NCBI GenBank assembly: GCA_034420695.1
Contig: DAOULB010000052.1
Span: 99,135 to 163,134, forward strand
DNA: 64,000 nt
Source: Io17-Chloro-G2 sp034420695
GTDB lineage: Bacteria > Chloroflexota > Dehalococcoidia > Lucifugimonadales > UBA3495
Direction: 5' to 3'
Positions within the stretch are counted from its first letter, which is position 1. Every line of letters starts with the position of its first letter. The position numbers were made by a program, and so were the translations under genes. Of the stretch, positions 42,859 to 51,141 are shown in pieces. A model generated the notes under the pieces. It was given only the letters and a program-made list of their open reading frames with translations, did not search any database and was not told the origin of the DNA.

Positions 42859-43079
42859 GGCCGGAGTATACCATCCGGACCGCGTTCATCCCTCCTTCTC
42901 CCGGAAGACTGCATGGCTCCCGGAAGGCTTGCAGGGGTTCGGGAATCCCGCAGCAACCGGCCCACGATCGCTCCTTCAACTCCTGTGCAAAGGCCGCCGT
43001 ATCCCGCCGCTGACGCTATAATGGGGCTTGGACCGCAAAGAAGTCCCGACCCCCCATTCGCACCCAGGGAGGTGAATCA

Positions 43080-43496
43080 ATGCCCCAGCTCGAAAGAACG
43101 ATTATGAACCCGCCCACCGTGGCGCAACCCCTGGGGACCTACTCCCACGCCGTCAAGGTCAATTGCGGAAGCCTCTTGTACATCGCCGGGCAGGTTGGCG
43201 TAAACCAAGCCGGCAACTTGGTCGGCCCCGGCGACGTCGGCGCCCAGACCAAGCAGGTCTTTCGTAACATCGGCGCTATCCTGGAGCACGCCGGACTCTC
43301 CTTCGAAAACGTCCTCGAATTCACTACCTACTTGGTGGGCAGGGAGTCCGTCGACCCCTATTTCGCCGCCCGTTCCGAGGTTTTCCCGGAAATCTTCCCC
43401 GGCGGCGGCTATCCGGCCAACACCCTGCTGGTCATCAGCGGCCTCGTCAGGGAGGAAATCCTGGTGGAAGTAAAGGCCGTCGCCGCCGCTCCCTAG
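43080..43496 (+). CDS. RidA (YjgF/YER057c) family protein
   Basis: A 138-residue trimeric-type protein of the family that deaminates reactive enamines/imines. PPTVAQPLGTYSHAVKVNCGSLLYIAGQ and VFRNIGAILEHAGLSFENVLEFTTYL are typical. The active-site arginine of RidA lies in the YPART motif, but here the sequence is YPANTLL with Asn114, so deaminase activity may be absent and a Rid4-7-like role is possible. GGGAGGTGA at 43066-43074 supports the start. Confidence 0.83.
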   Translation: MPQLERTIMNPPTVAQPLGTYSHAVKVNCGSLLYIAGQVGVNQAGNLVGPGDVGAQTKQVFRNIGAILEHAGLSFENVLEFTTYLVGRESVDPYFAARSEVFPEIFPGGGYPANTLLVISGLVREEILVEVKAVAAAP

Positions 43497-43583
43497 AGGT
43501 CCCAGCTTTTCCCGGCCGGCCCCGGCGGAGTTCTCCACCGGGGCGTTCCCAACCTTGCTACTCAGCCACGTCCGGAGGTCTCA

Positions 43584-44663
43584 TTGGTCTCGAAAGAACG
43601 CTTGCTGAATACCCTGGTGGAGCTAATCAAGATAGACAGCCCCTCGGGAGAAGAGGACGCCATCGACCAAGAGCTAACCTCCCGGCTCCAGTCCCTCGGC
43701 TGCCAAGTCCGGCACGATTCCTACGGCAATATCATTGCCAACCTGACCGGCGAAGGGGAACCGCTCCTTCTTTCCGCCCACATGGACACCGTGGACCCGG
43801 GCCGGGGAATCAAACCGGTCCTCGAGGGTGACACCCTCCGCTCCGACGGCTCCACTATCCTCGGCGGAGACTGCAAGGCCGGCATCTCCATTGTTCTCGA
43901 GGCCCTGAATTCCGTCCGCGAGTCCAACATGACCCACCGACCCGTTGAGGTAGTATTCACCCGCCATGAGGAAGGCGGCCTGGTTGGAGCGCGCCACCTC
44001 GATTTCAGCATGATTTCCGCGAAGAACGGCGTGGTCTTCGACGGTGAGGGCCCGGTCAACCGTGTCACCGTGTCCGCACCATCCCAGAACGTGGTCACCG
44101 CCAACATCACCGGCCGCGCCGCCCACGCCGGGCTGGAGCCCGAAAAGGGGCTCTCCGCCATTCTCATTGCCGCCGGCATTCTCACCAAGCTTCCCTTGGG
44201 CCGCATCGACGAAGAGACCACCGCCAATGTCGGCCGGATGGACGCCGGCCTGAAGCGCAACATCATCCCGGAGACGGCTTTCCTAGACGGAGAAATCCGC
44301 AGCCGGGACAACGATAAGCTCGACCGCATTCGCTCCAGGTTCGAAGAGGTATTCCACCAAGCCTCGGAAGAACACCCCGGCGCCCGCATTTCCCTGGACA
44401 TAGAGAGCACCTACCGCGCCTACTGCATTGACGCCGCCCACGCGGCCACTAAAGATATAGCCCGCGCCCTGAACACCTTGGGCGCAGCGCCGGAACTCAA
44501 GGCCAGTGGGGGCGGCTCCGACGCCAACATCTTCATAGAAAAGGGCATCATAGCCCTGCCGGTAGGCATCGGCGTTCAGTCCTTCCACACCACTTGGGAG
44601 ACTGCCAGCATTCCCCAAGTGCTCCAGGGCGCCCGGTTCTGCCGCAACCTCCTTGCCGGCTGA
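43584..44663 (+). CDS. M20 family metallopeptidase (PepT-like)
   Basis: A 359-residue zinc peptidase or amidohydrolase. Zinc ligands and catalytic residues are visible in SAHMDTVDPG (His/Asp), GGDCKAG (bridging Asp), RHEEGGLVGA (catalytic Glu pair), FDGEGPV, and a late FHTTWE. The lid domain is residues about 170-280 (ANITGRAAHAGLEPEKG). It resembles tripeptidase T and related peptidases. It begins with TTG at 43584, with CGGAGG 7 bases upstream; no ATG fits. It is 87 bases after the RidA-like gene. Confidence 0.88.
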   Translation: MVSKERLLNTLVELIKIDSPSGEEDAIDQELTSRLQSLGCQVRHDSYGNIIANLTGEGEPLLLSAHMDTVDPGRGIKPVLEGDTLRSDGSTILGGDCKAGISIVLEALNSVRESNMTHRPVEVVFTRHEEGGLVGARHLDFSMISAKNGVVFDGEGPVNRVTVSAPSQNVVTANITGRAAHAGLEPEKGLSAILIAAGILTKLPLGRIDEETTANVGRMDAGLKRNIIPETAFLDGEIRSRDNDKLDRIRSRFEEVFHQASEEHPGARISLDIESTYRAYCIDAAHAATKDIARALNTLGAAPELKASGGGSDANIFIEKGIIALPVGIGVQSFHTTWETASIPQVLQGARFCRNLLAG

Positions 44664-44671
44664 CTGGCTTT

Positions 44672-44694
44672 GGCCCGGCCAATCAATCCGGGCC
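44672..44694 (+). terminator. Stem-loop after the M20 peptidase
   Basis: GGCCCGG CCAATCAAT CCGGGCC, with an outer CTGGC/GCCAG pair. It lies 9 bases after the stop codon. No U-run follows, so termination is uncertain. Confidence 0.45.
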
Positions 44695-44851
44695 GCCAGC
44701 CAATCTCCATCCTCCACAACGGCAAGGAGCAACTTCAAGCTGGGTCTCAGGAATCTGTCCAGGGGCCCGGCAGTTGACCGGCCAATTCCTAACGCGCCAT
44801 AATGTCCGGTGCTCGCCCCAACCAGCGGTCCCCATCACGGAGGAAGTCAAA

Positions 44852-46132
44852 ATGGCAACAACCAGCAGTCGCAGCCGGCAACTCGGCAGGCCGGTGTCTA
44901 TCGTCGGAGCCGGAATGTCCCAGTTCGGCGCCTTCAAGGACAAGGCCAGTCGCGACCTGTTCACCGAGGCTTTCCAGGACATGTTGGACAACCTGGACCA
45001 AGGAATGGACATCCAGGACATCGAATGCGGCTACTTGGGCAACTACTCCTCTGACCTGTTCGAGGGGCAGGGCCACACTGCCCCCATCATGGCCGACTGG
45101 CTGGGAATGACTCCCACTCCCATAACCCGTATCGAGAATGCCTGCGCCAGCAGCGGTAGTGCCCTGCGGGAAGGCATGATGGCCATCGCCTCGGGGCTCT
45201 ACGACGTGGTCCTGGTCGGCGGCGTCGAAAAAATGACCAACCTGCCCACCGAGGGAGTCACCGACGTTCTGGCTACCGCCGCCGACGGTATTTACGAAGT
45301 GCCCGCCGGCCTGACCTTTCCCGGCATCTACGGGGCCCTGGCCAAGGCTCACATGGACCGCTACGAGACCAACTTGGACCACCTGCTGAAGGTGGGCATC
45401 AAGAACCACGTCAACGGCGCCTTGAACCCCAAGGCCCAGTTCAACGTCAGCATCCGCGACTTGATGGAAAGCCGGAAGGCCCGCGCCGAGCAACGGGGAC
45501 AGCCGGTGCCGGAATGGAAGGACGAAATGGACTTCCTGAACGACCCCCGGGCCAATCCCTGGATTGCCTGGCCCCTGCGCCTTTACGACTGCGCCCCAAT
45601 CACCGACGGGGCCACCTGCGTGCTGCTGGTCGCCTCCGAGTTGGCCACCAACTTCACCAGCAAGCCGGTGCACCTAGTGGGCACCGGGCAGGCCACCGGG
45701 CGCGCCCTGCACGATGCGGAGGAATTAACCTCCCTGACCGCTGCCCGGGAAGCCGCTGATCAAGCCTATCGAATGGCGGGGGTAACTCCTCAAGACATCC
45801 ACGTGGCCGAAGTCCACGACTGCTTCACCATTGCGGAAATCGTCGCCACCGAGGACTTGGGGTTCTTTGCCCCCGGTGAAGGCCCCCGGGCCGTCGACGA
45901 AGGCCGGACCGCCCGCGACGGAGACCGTCCCGTCAACACCTCCGGGGGGCTGAAAGCAAAGGGCCACCCCGTGGGAGCCTCTGGCATCGGGCAGGTCATC
46001 GAGGTCTACCACCAACTTCGCAATGAAGCTGGTCCCCGCCAGCTAGACAATCCAAACTTGGAAGTGGGGCTGACCCACAACGTGGGCGGCACTGGCGGCA
46101 CTTGCGTCGTCAATATCCTAAGACGGGGTTAA
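44852..46132 (+). CDS. Thiolase-like acetyl-CoA acetyltransferase
   Basis: A 426-residue thiolase-fold enzyme of the SCP2/acetoacetyl-CoA thiolase group. IVGAGMSQFG opens the fold, ENACASSGSALREGMMAI includes the nucleophilic cysteine, then come VHDCFTIAEIVATE, NTSGGLKAKGHPVGASGIGQ with the active-site histidine, and NVGGTGGTCVVNI. Some of these proteins act only together with a DUF35 partner, which follows 9 bases downstream. The start is set by CGGAGG 8 bases before the ATG. Confidence 0.9.
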   Translation: MATTSSRSRQLGRPVSIVGAGMSQFGAFKDKASRDLFTEAFQDMLDNLDQGMDIQDIECGYLGNYSSDLFEGQGHTAPIMADWLGMTPTPITRIENACASSGSALREGMMAIASGLYDVVLVGGVEKMTNLPTEGVTDVLATAADGIYEVPAGLTFPGIYGALAKAHMDRYETNLDHLLKVGIKNHVNGALNPKAQFNVSIRDLMESRKARAEQRGQPVPEWKDEMDFLNDPRANPWIAWPLRLYDCAPITDGATCVLLVASELATNFTSKPVHLVGTGQATGRALHDAEELTSLTAAREAADQAYRMAGVTPQDIHVAEVHDCFTIAEIVATEDLGFFAPGEGPRAVDEGRTARDGDRPVNTSGGLKAKGHPVGASGIGQVIEVYHQLRNEAGPRQLDNPNLEVGLTHNVGGTGGTCVVNILRRG

Positions 46133-46140
46133 TCCTGCCT

Positions 46141-46566
46141 ATGCCTGACACTGAAGCAATTCCGAGGGAATTCAACGGCGCGTCCTTCAACGCCTTCCTG
46201 GCTGAAGAGGGTCGCCTTATGGGAGTGCGCTGCCGGTCCTGCGGCTACCTCTCCGCGGAAGCCCGGCCCATGTGCCGCTCCTGTCACTCCAAGGACGTTG
46301 AGTGGTTTCAGTTCAGCGGCAGGGGCGCCCTCAGCGCCTTCACCTGCATATCCATAGTCACCAACGCCATGGGAGAAAAGGGCTACGGCCGGGACAACCC
46401 CTGTTGCTCCGGCATCGTCACCCTGGAGGAAGGCCCGCGGATCAGCGCCATAATCCTGGGCGTTGACGGCTCCAACCCCCAAGGTATAAGGACCGGAACC
46501 CCGGTGGTCTTGGACCTCTCCGGCCTCGACCCGGAGCACCCGGCCCTCGCTTTCCGCCCCGCCTAG
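46141..46566 (+). CDS. DUF35 OB-fold protein with zinc ribbon
   Basis: A 141-residue protein. An N-terminal helix (FNGASFNAFLAEEGRLMG) is followed by a rubredoxin-like zinc ribbon (CRSCGY and CRSC, residues about 28-50), then an OB-fold domain (GRGALSAFTCIS, FRPA end). DUF35 proteins bind acyl-CoA and channel substrates for thiolases, as in archaeal HMG-CoA synthase complexes and sterol side-chain enzymes. Its place right after the thiolase gene fits. Confidence 0.88.
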   Translation: MPDTEAIPREFNGASFNAFLAEEGRLMGVRCRSCGYLSAEARPMCRSCHSKDVEWFQFSGRGALSAFTCISIVTNAMGEKGYGRDNPCCSGIVTLEEGPRISAIILGVDGSNPQGIRTGTPVVLDLSGLDPEHPALAFRPA

Positions 46567-46581
46567 GCAGGGTCTATCGGC

Positions 46582-47010
46582 CTAATCGAACCCTCGGGTG
46601 CCGACCCAGCCGGTCTCGGAAACGTCGACGATTACCCCGTCGGGGCCACCATACTTCACCTCAACGTTTGCGTGGCGGGTGCCCGGCATACCAACGCCCA
46701 ATGCCTGGTTTATGTCGTCCCGGGGCGCCGAACCGGCCGACTTCATCTTCTCGGCAATCTCTTCCAGGCTCTCCACTTCGAAGCCGATGTGGTGAATGCC
46801 GCTGTAGGTCATCCCGTATTCTGCCCCGGCCACCTCGTCCTTCTGGAAGTCCAGGATGGCGACGTTTATGTTGCCGTCGCTCAGGTAGTATCCCTTGGCC
46901 CCGGGGTTGTCTAGCTTGGCGATCTCCCGCAGCCCGAAAACGTCCTTGTAGAAGCTGGCCGTCTTGTCTGCATCCTGGGTGGCAATTGCAATGTGCTTGA
47001 TCTGGGCCAT
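46582..47010 (-). CDS. VOC family protein, methylmalonyl-CoA epimerase-like
   Basis: A 142-residue glyoxalase-fold protein. KHIAIATQDADKTASFYKDVFGL and GIHHIGFEVESLEEIAEKMKSAG match epimerase-like VOC proteins; the two His and the VIVDVSE Glu are candidate metal ligands. Chain length and order fit methylmalonyl-CoA epimerase but do not prove it. The start at 47010 has GGAGAAGGAG upstream; a longer frame exists. Confidence 0.75.
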   Translation of the reverse strand: MAQIKHIAIATQDADKTASFYKDVFGLREIAKLDNPGAKGYYLSDGNINVAILDFQKDEVAGAEYGMTYSGIHHIGFEVESLEEIAEKMKSAGSAPRDDINQALGVGMPGTRHANVEVKYGGPDGVIVDVSETGWVGTRGFD

Positions 47011-47121
47011 GGCTCTCCTTCTCCGGCAGGGTGCCGCAATTGTGTCCGGTTCAGAATCAGACCATACCATTTTCAACCGTCAACCGCCAGACCCGCCCAC
47101 CCCTCGTGCTTCCTGGAGTAG

Positions 47122-47940
47122 TTAAGACATCAGGTCGAGCAAATCTTGACTAAGGGCAACACTCGACGCTGCGATATAGTCTGTATCTTCTAGGCCCTCC
47201 ACGTGAAGAGCTACTTGCTGGGTGCCAGCAGCCGCTGCTTCCCCAAAGAATTCACGGAACAGAGTCAGCGCCTCGGCAGTTACCTCTACGGAAATCTCAT
47301 TCTCCAACAAGAGGCGCATTTCCGCCGCTATTTCTGCGGCCGCCACGGAGCGGAGTAGCCGGTAAACGTCGAAAGCGTCTTTGTGCAGAGTCATACTGCG
47401 GGCTGCGTCATCGATGCGCTCCGCCATCTTGTGAATCTTGGCCACTAGCAACGCAGCAGGACCCGCTACTTCTATAATGCATGCGCGAGAGTGTTCAGGC
47501 ACAAGGGTGTGGATTCCTCTGGGATTGTGGCTGACCAGTACGCCTTCAAGGCCTCGAACTTTCATGGCCGCCCGGTCCCCATGAATTCCAAGCCGCGCCC
47601 CTCTGCGGCCGGGACCTCCAACCCCTTCCGGGACCAACAGGTCCACCTGGGATCCGTCACTTTTCCTGTAGATTCCGGGTTGATCGGTGAGACTGAAGCC
47701 CGCTTCCAACATCACTTCCGGAATTCTCGGTTCGTTGCTCAGCAACTCCGGATTCAACGCGATGTCGGCATCATAAGTAAAAGGTGAAACCGCAATCTCT
47801 GCATCAACCTCATGAGAATAGGCATACACGGCTTGGGCTCCAACCAGAATAACCGCACGGCGAAGGGGTCCCAGCGCATCCAAAACGTCCAAAAGGACAG
47901 CTCTTGCGTTTATGTATCCTGGGTCAAAGGGAGTCGCCAT
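47122..47940 (-). CDS. Nucleotidyltransferase-fold protein of a two-gene module (AbiEii-like)
   Basis: A 272-residue protein with a nucleotidyltransferase (Pol-beta) core: VILVGAQAVYAYSHE (GA-Q loop), FTYDADIAL (DxD metal pair), and QVDLLVPE (third acid), residues about 30-105. A helical C-terminal domain follows (LVAKIHKMAERIDDAARSMTLHKDAFDVYRLL). This is the layout of AbiEii-type toxins, which add nucleotides or block translation. It overlaps the wHTH gene upstream by 31 bases, so they form one unit. The toxin role is inferred. Confidence 0.72.
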   Translation of the reverse strand: MATPFDPGYINARAVLLDVLDALGPLRRAVILVGAQAVYAYSHEVDAEIAVSPFTYDADIALNPELLSNEPRIPEVMLEAGFSLTDQPGIYRKSDGSQVDLLVPEGVGGPGRRGARLGIHGDRAAMKVRGLEGVLVSHNPRGIHTLVPEHSRACIIEVAGPAALLVAKIHKMAERIDDAARSMTLHKDAFDVYRLLRSVAAAEIAAEMRLLLENEISVEVTAEALTLFREFFGEAAAAGTQQVALHVEGLEDTDYIAASSVALSQDLLDLMS

Positions 47941-49040
47941 TCATCCTCGTTGGAACGCATCCACTCTGCTAAGCCCTCCGCCTCAGCCGGCCCCCGTCCC
48001 GGCCCTCTAATTAGGTCCGCTAGCACTTGCGTCACTCTGGCGTAAGTTAGGCCTTCCGCAGATTGAGTCCGGTCAAAGACCACTGGATCAAATGGTCGCC
48101 CAATAAGAACATTCCCGCCGGTATCCGCGGGGCGCAGACCTAATTTGTCGGCGGCTTCTTGGGGGTTCGGAACGTATAAAACAACCAACCTGGGTTCGGC
48201 CACAGAGGCAAAACGGATTGCTGCGAAGGACCCGCTTACGGCATACGTCAAGTCCAAGTCTCTAAGCTGATTGAAGAGCGTCAGTGCGCCCCTCGGGGCA
48301 AGCCACGGTGTCATTGCATTAGCCTTTAGAAAATCGTAATCAGTGGCCCACCTGCTCACCAGCCGTTCCCAGTCAACCGAGAGGATTCGACCCCTTGGGG
48401 AATCTCGGCTGATGATGGCCTCCCGTTCCAGTAAGTCGGACACACGGGAAATCGATGCCGCTGAACTATTGGTCTTGGCCGCCAGTTCTCGAGTCCCAAA
48501 CGGAGGCTGGAAATCCAGGAACCCCCTCACTACGCGGGCGCTTCCTCGTCCCCTGAGGGACCGCAATGGAGTGTTTTCTCGCCAGGGATTCTTGCTCATA
48601 CCTTGAGTTTCGATGAAGACCGCTGGACGATTGATAACGAACCTAATGTTGCCTGTTGAATCAGCAAAGCTGATCCCGGCTTCCGCCAATCTTTCCCTCG
48701 CAGATGGTCCCAAGTATGGCGCAACTACAAACAAGCTGGAATTGTCCTCAAGTTTTGAGGTCTCCTGGCTCAGGGCCGAAAGCTTTCGCCGCCAATTGTC
48801 CGATAGTGAACTGACCTGTCTTGCTTCTACTGGCCCTCCTTTGGTTTCCACTATAATGGTGGCCCTGCAACCCTGCGGGTCCTTGATTTCAAGGACCGAA
48901 TCAAAATGGCCCCTGCTTGATGGTTCGATCCGTTCCCTGCCTCGGTCGATTAGCAGCCAGCCTGTCGGCAGGCGCTTTCGTATGGCCTCTATGGCTACGC
49001 CAATGAGTTCTGTTTCATTATTACGGCTGTTCCACTGCAT
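47910..49040 (-). CDS. Nuclease-like/wHTH protein, partner of the nucleotidyltransferase
   Basis: A 376-residue protein. Residues about 45-70 read HFDSVLEIKDPQGCRATIIVETKGG, a PD-(D/E)XK-like E-x-K pattern. SFADSTGNIRF follows near 125. Residues about 175-215 form a winged HTH (FGTRELAAKTNSSAASISRVSDLLEREA). The C-terminal part holds YAVSGSFAAIRFASVAEPRLVVLYV, a pattern of antitoxin-like regulators. It may repress the operon and restrain the partner. The start at 49040 is chosen because the promoter places the transcript start at this ATG; an upstream in-frame start at 49076 would lie in the -35 box. Confidence 0.7.
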   Translation of the reverse strand: MQWNSRNNETELIGVAIEAIRKRLPTGWLLIDRGRERIEPSSRGHFDSVLEIKDPQGCRATIIVETKGGPVEARQVSSLSDNWRRKLSALSQETSKLEDNSSLFVVAPYLGPSARERLAEAGISFADSTGNIRFVINRPAVFIETQGMSKNPWRENTPLRSLRGRGSARVVRGFLDFQPPFGTRELAAKTNSSAASISRVSDLLEREAIISRDSPRGRILSVDWERLVSRWATDYDFLKANAMTPWLAPRGALTLFNQLRDLDLTYAVSGSFAAIRFASVAEPRLVVLYVPNPQEAADKLGLRPADTGGNVLIGRPFDPVVFDRTQSAEGLTYARVTQVLADLIRGPGRGPAEAEGLAEWMRSNEDEWRLPLTQDT

Positions 49041-49047
49041 GTGAAAC

Positions 49048-49076
49048 AGTCTATTATGTGAAGCGAACCCTGTCAA
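49048..49076 (-). promoter_or_regulatory. Promoter giving a leaderless transcript, with a repeated TTCACAT
   Basis: On the minus strand: TTGACA (49071-49076), 17 bases, TAGACT (49048-49053). The ATG of the wHTH gene is at 49038-49040, just 7 bases after the -10, so the mRNA should begin at or next to the start codon. TTCACAT occurs twice, once in the spacer (49056-49062) and once across the start codon (49039-49045), 17 bases apart, and may be an operator. Confidence 0.65.
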
Positions 49077-49265
49077 GAAGTTTTAGGCTCCACCCGGAAA
49101 GCATTGCCCTTGAAGCCCCGCCAACCGGCATGACTCTAACCCTCGTAGCGTGTTAGAATGGCACCCAAGTTAATGCCTTACGTGGAGCAGTCGCCGGTGT
49201 ATCCGGCCATTGCCCTGCACGCGTTCCGCTAAATGTAGAAACGGTAGCCGCAGGAGGTTGGAAGC

Positions 49266-50444
49266 ATGGCGACGAGTAATGACCTTAAATTTGGTGCATT
49301 TATGGCGCCATTCCACCGGGTGGGCGAAAACCCTACTCTGGCCTTGGACCGCGACTTGGAACTTATTCAATGGCTGGACGTCCTGGGTTTCGACGAGGTC
49401 TACATCGGCGAGCACCACAGCGCCGGGTGGGAAACCATTGCATCCCCCGAGTTGTTCATCGCTACCGCCGCCGAACGCACCCGCCACATCCGGCTGGGGA
49501 CCGGCGTAATCAGCCTGCCCTACCACCACCCCCTGATGGTAGCCAACCGGATGGTCCAGCTTGACCACCTCACCAAGGGAAGAGTGATCCTGGGTGTGGG
49601 CCCGGGAGCCCTAGCCTCCGACGCCCTCATGCTGGGCATCGAACCGGCCCGCCAGCGGGAGATGATGGACGAGTCCCTGGGCGTCATCATGCGTCTGTTC
49701 AAAGAGACCGAACCCATTACCTACGTCAGCGACTGGTTTGAGATGCACGATGCCGTCCTTCACCTGCGGCCCTACCAGCGGCCCCACCTGCCGGTAGCGG
49801 TGGCCTCGGTGCAGTCTCCGGCCGGCGTAGTCACCGCCGGCAAGCACGGAGCCGGAGTGCTCTCCCTGAGCATTCCCCGGGACACCGTGCGTAAGACCTC
49901 TCTCAATGAACTCTGGGCGATTTGCGAGGAGACCGCCGCCGAGCACGGGCAGACGGTCCGGCGCGAGGACTGGTCCTTGGTGGTTGGAGTCCACTTGGCC
50001 GAGACCCGCAAGGAGGCCTTCGAAGACATCCGCATCGGCAGCGCCCGGGTCGTCAGCGAATACTTCAGCGAGACCCTGGGCAACCCTGCCCCCGATGTGC
50101 CATTCGAAAAAATCGTGGACTTCATGTCCGAAAGTAAGCAGTGGATAGTCGGGACTCCCGACGACTGCATCGCTGCCATAGAGGAATTGCAGGAAATGAG
50201 CGGCGGCTTCGGCCGGCTCATGATTCGGGTGGAAGACTGGACCACCCGGGAAAAGAACGACCGGAGTTACGAGATGGTGGCCCGGTACGTGATGCCCCAC
50301 TTCAATGGCAGCCTGGACGGCATCATGGCCTCAAACAGCCTCGTCAAAGAAAGGAAAGAGACCCTCAAGGCCAACCAGTTGGCCGGCCTGCAGCGGGCTA
50401 CCGACGCCTACGACCAGTCCCGTGACAAGGCCAAGGTCACCTAG
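49266..50444 (+). CDS. LLM class flavin-dependent monooxygenase
   Basis: A 392-residue bacterial-luciferase-like TIM barrel using reduced FMN or F420. FGAFMAPFHRVGENPTLAL, LDVLGFDEVYIGEHH, RLGTGVISLPYHHPLMVANR, RVILGVGPGALASDALMLG and PVAVASVQSP are typical. The EHH motif and the GTG loop shape the active site. Substrate unknown. AGGAGG is 8 bases upstream of the ATG. An intrinsic terminator lies at 50596-50629. Confidence 0.9.
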   Translation: MATSNDLKFGAFMAPFHRVGENPTLALDRDLELIQWLDVLGFDEVYIGEHHSAGWETIASPELFIATAAERTRHIRLGTGVISLPYHHPLMVANRMVQLDHLTKGRVILGVGPGALASDALMLGIEPARQREMMDESLGVIMRLFKETEPITYVSDWFEMHDAVLHLRPYQRPHLPVAVASVQSPAGVVTAGKHGAGVLSLSIPRDTVRKTSLNELWAICEETAAEHGQTVRREDWSLVVGVHLAETRKEAFEDIRIGSARVVSEYFSETLGNPAPDVPFEKIVDFMSESKQWIVGTPDDCIAAIEELQEMSGGFGRLMIRVEDWTTREKNDRSYEMVARYVMPHFNGSLDGIMASNSLVKERKETLKANQLAGLQRATDAYDQSRDKAKVT

Positions 50445-50470
50445 CAAAGATCTGGATAAGTACAGTTGAA

Positions 50471-50512
50471 GCCCCTTCTCCCTTGATGGGAGAAGGTTGG
50501 GATGAGGGTGAA
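50471..50512. repeat. Dispersed palindromic repeat
   Basis: CCTTCTCCC and GGGAGAAGG (50474-50482 and 50488-50496) form a 9-bp stem, followed by TTGGGATGAGGGTGAA. This block is of a well-known dispersed intergenic repeat type in GC-rich bacteria. Only one copy is in this window. Confidence 0.6.
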
Positions 50513-50595
50513 TAGCTACCGTCCTCCGCTGTTGCAAGACTTATTCAGAGGTTCCCTGGCAGAACCGGCGGAACCCCAGCTCGTAGAAGCAATCG

Positions 50596-50629
50596 GGCCC
50601 CTCCCTTGCAAGGAGGGGCCTTCTCTTTT
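50596..50629 (+). terminator. Intrinsic terminator of the LLM gene
   Basis: GGCCCCTCC (50596-50604) and GGAGGGGCC (50612-50620) form a 9-bp stem followed by TTCTCTTTT. Confidence 0.8.
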
Positions 50630-50720
50630 CGGGACCCACACCGGAAATTTCGATTCAACGCCTCCGGGTGCTCGCCGTTGTGGTGCCTGCCCCAGGCAGG
50701 GCAGTCCAATTAACTGCTCA

Positions 50721-51041
50721 CTACACCCCGCCGCGGCCCCCCCTGCCGCCGCCGCGGTACTTGTGGCTGTCCGCCCAGTAGAATTCTTTAGCCTCCAGAT
50801 ACCGCTCGGTCATCAACTCTGAAGCGGTCTTGCCATGTTCGGGTTGGGGCTCGGGGTGGTAACCTGACTCGGAAATCACCTGTCGGTAAAGCGACTGGGC
50901 CGCCTTCAACTTGGAGAAAGTTCCAAGTACCTGCTCGTCCCGGAATACGTAATACTTTCGGTTGTCCGGGGTGCGTTCCGTATCCCTTTCGATGGAAAGT
51001 CCCAAGGGCGGGAGACTCTGCTTGTAGAACGCCTCTGGCAT
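50721..51041 (-). CDS. Small hypothetical protein with glycine/arginine tail
   Basis: A 106-residue protein. The middle is RKYYVFRDEQVLGTFSKLKAAQSLYRQVI, resembling small alpha/beta proteins seen in Chloroflexi. The tail is a low-complexity RGGGRGGRGGV. It lies 100 bases after gltD on the same strand. The family is not recognised. The codon pattern is consistent with a real gene. Confidence 0.5.
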   Translation of the reverse strand: MPEAFYKQSLPPLGLSIERDTERTPDNRKYYVFRDEQVLGTFSKLKAAQSLYRQVISESGYHPEPQPEHGKTASELMTERYLEAKEFYWADSHKYRGGGRGGRGGV

Positions 51042-51141
51042 TGCGGCCCCAAGGAGGAATGGATAGAGGTCTGGCCATTTGGCCCGTCCGGGCCCAGTGG
51101 TGTTCCGGTGGAACTGGGCGCTGCAGGTTTCCTGGGGAATT

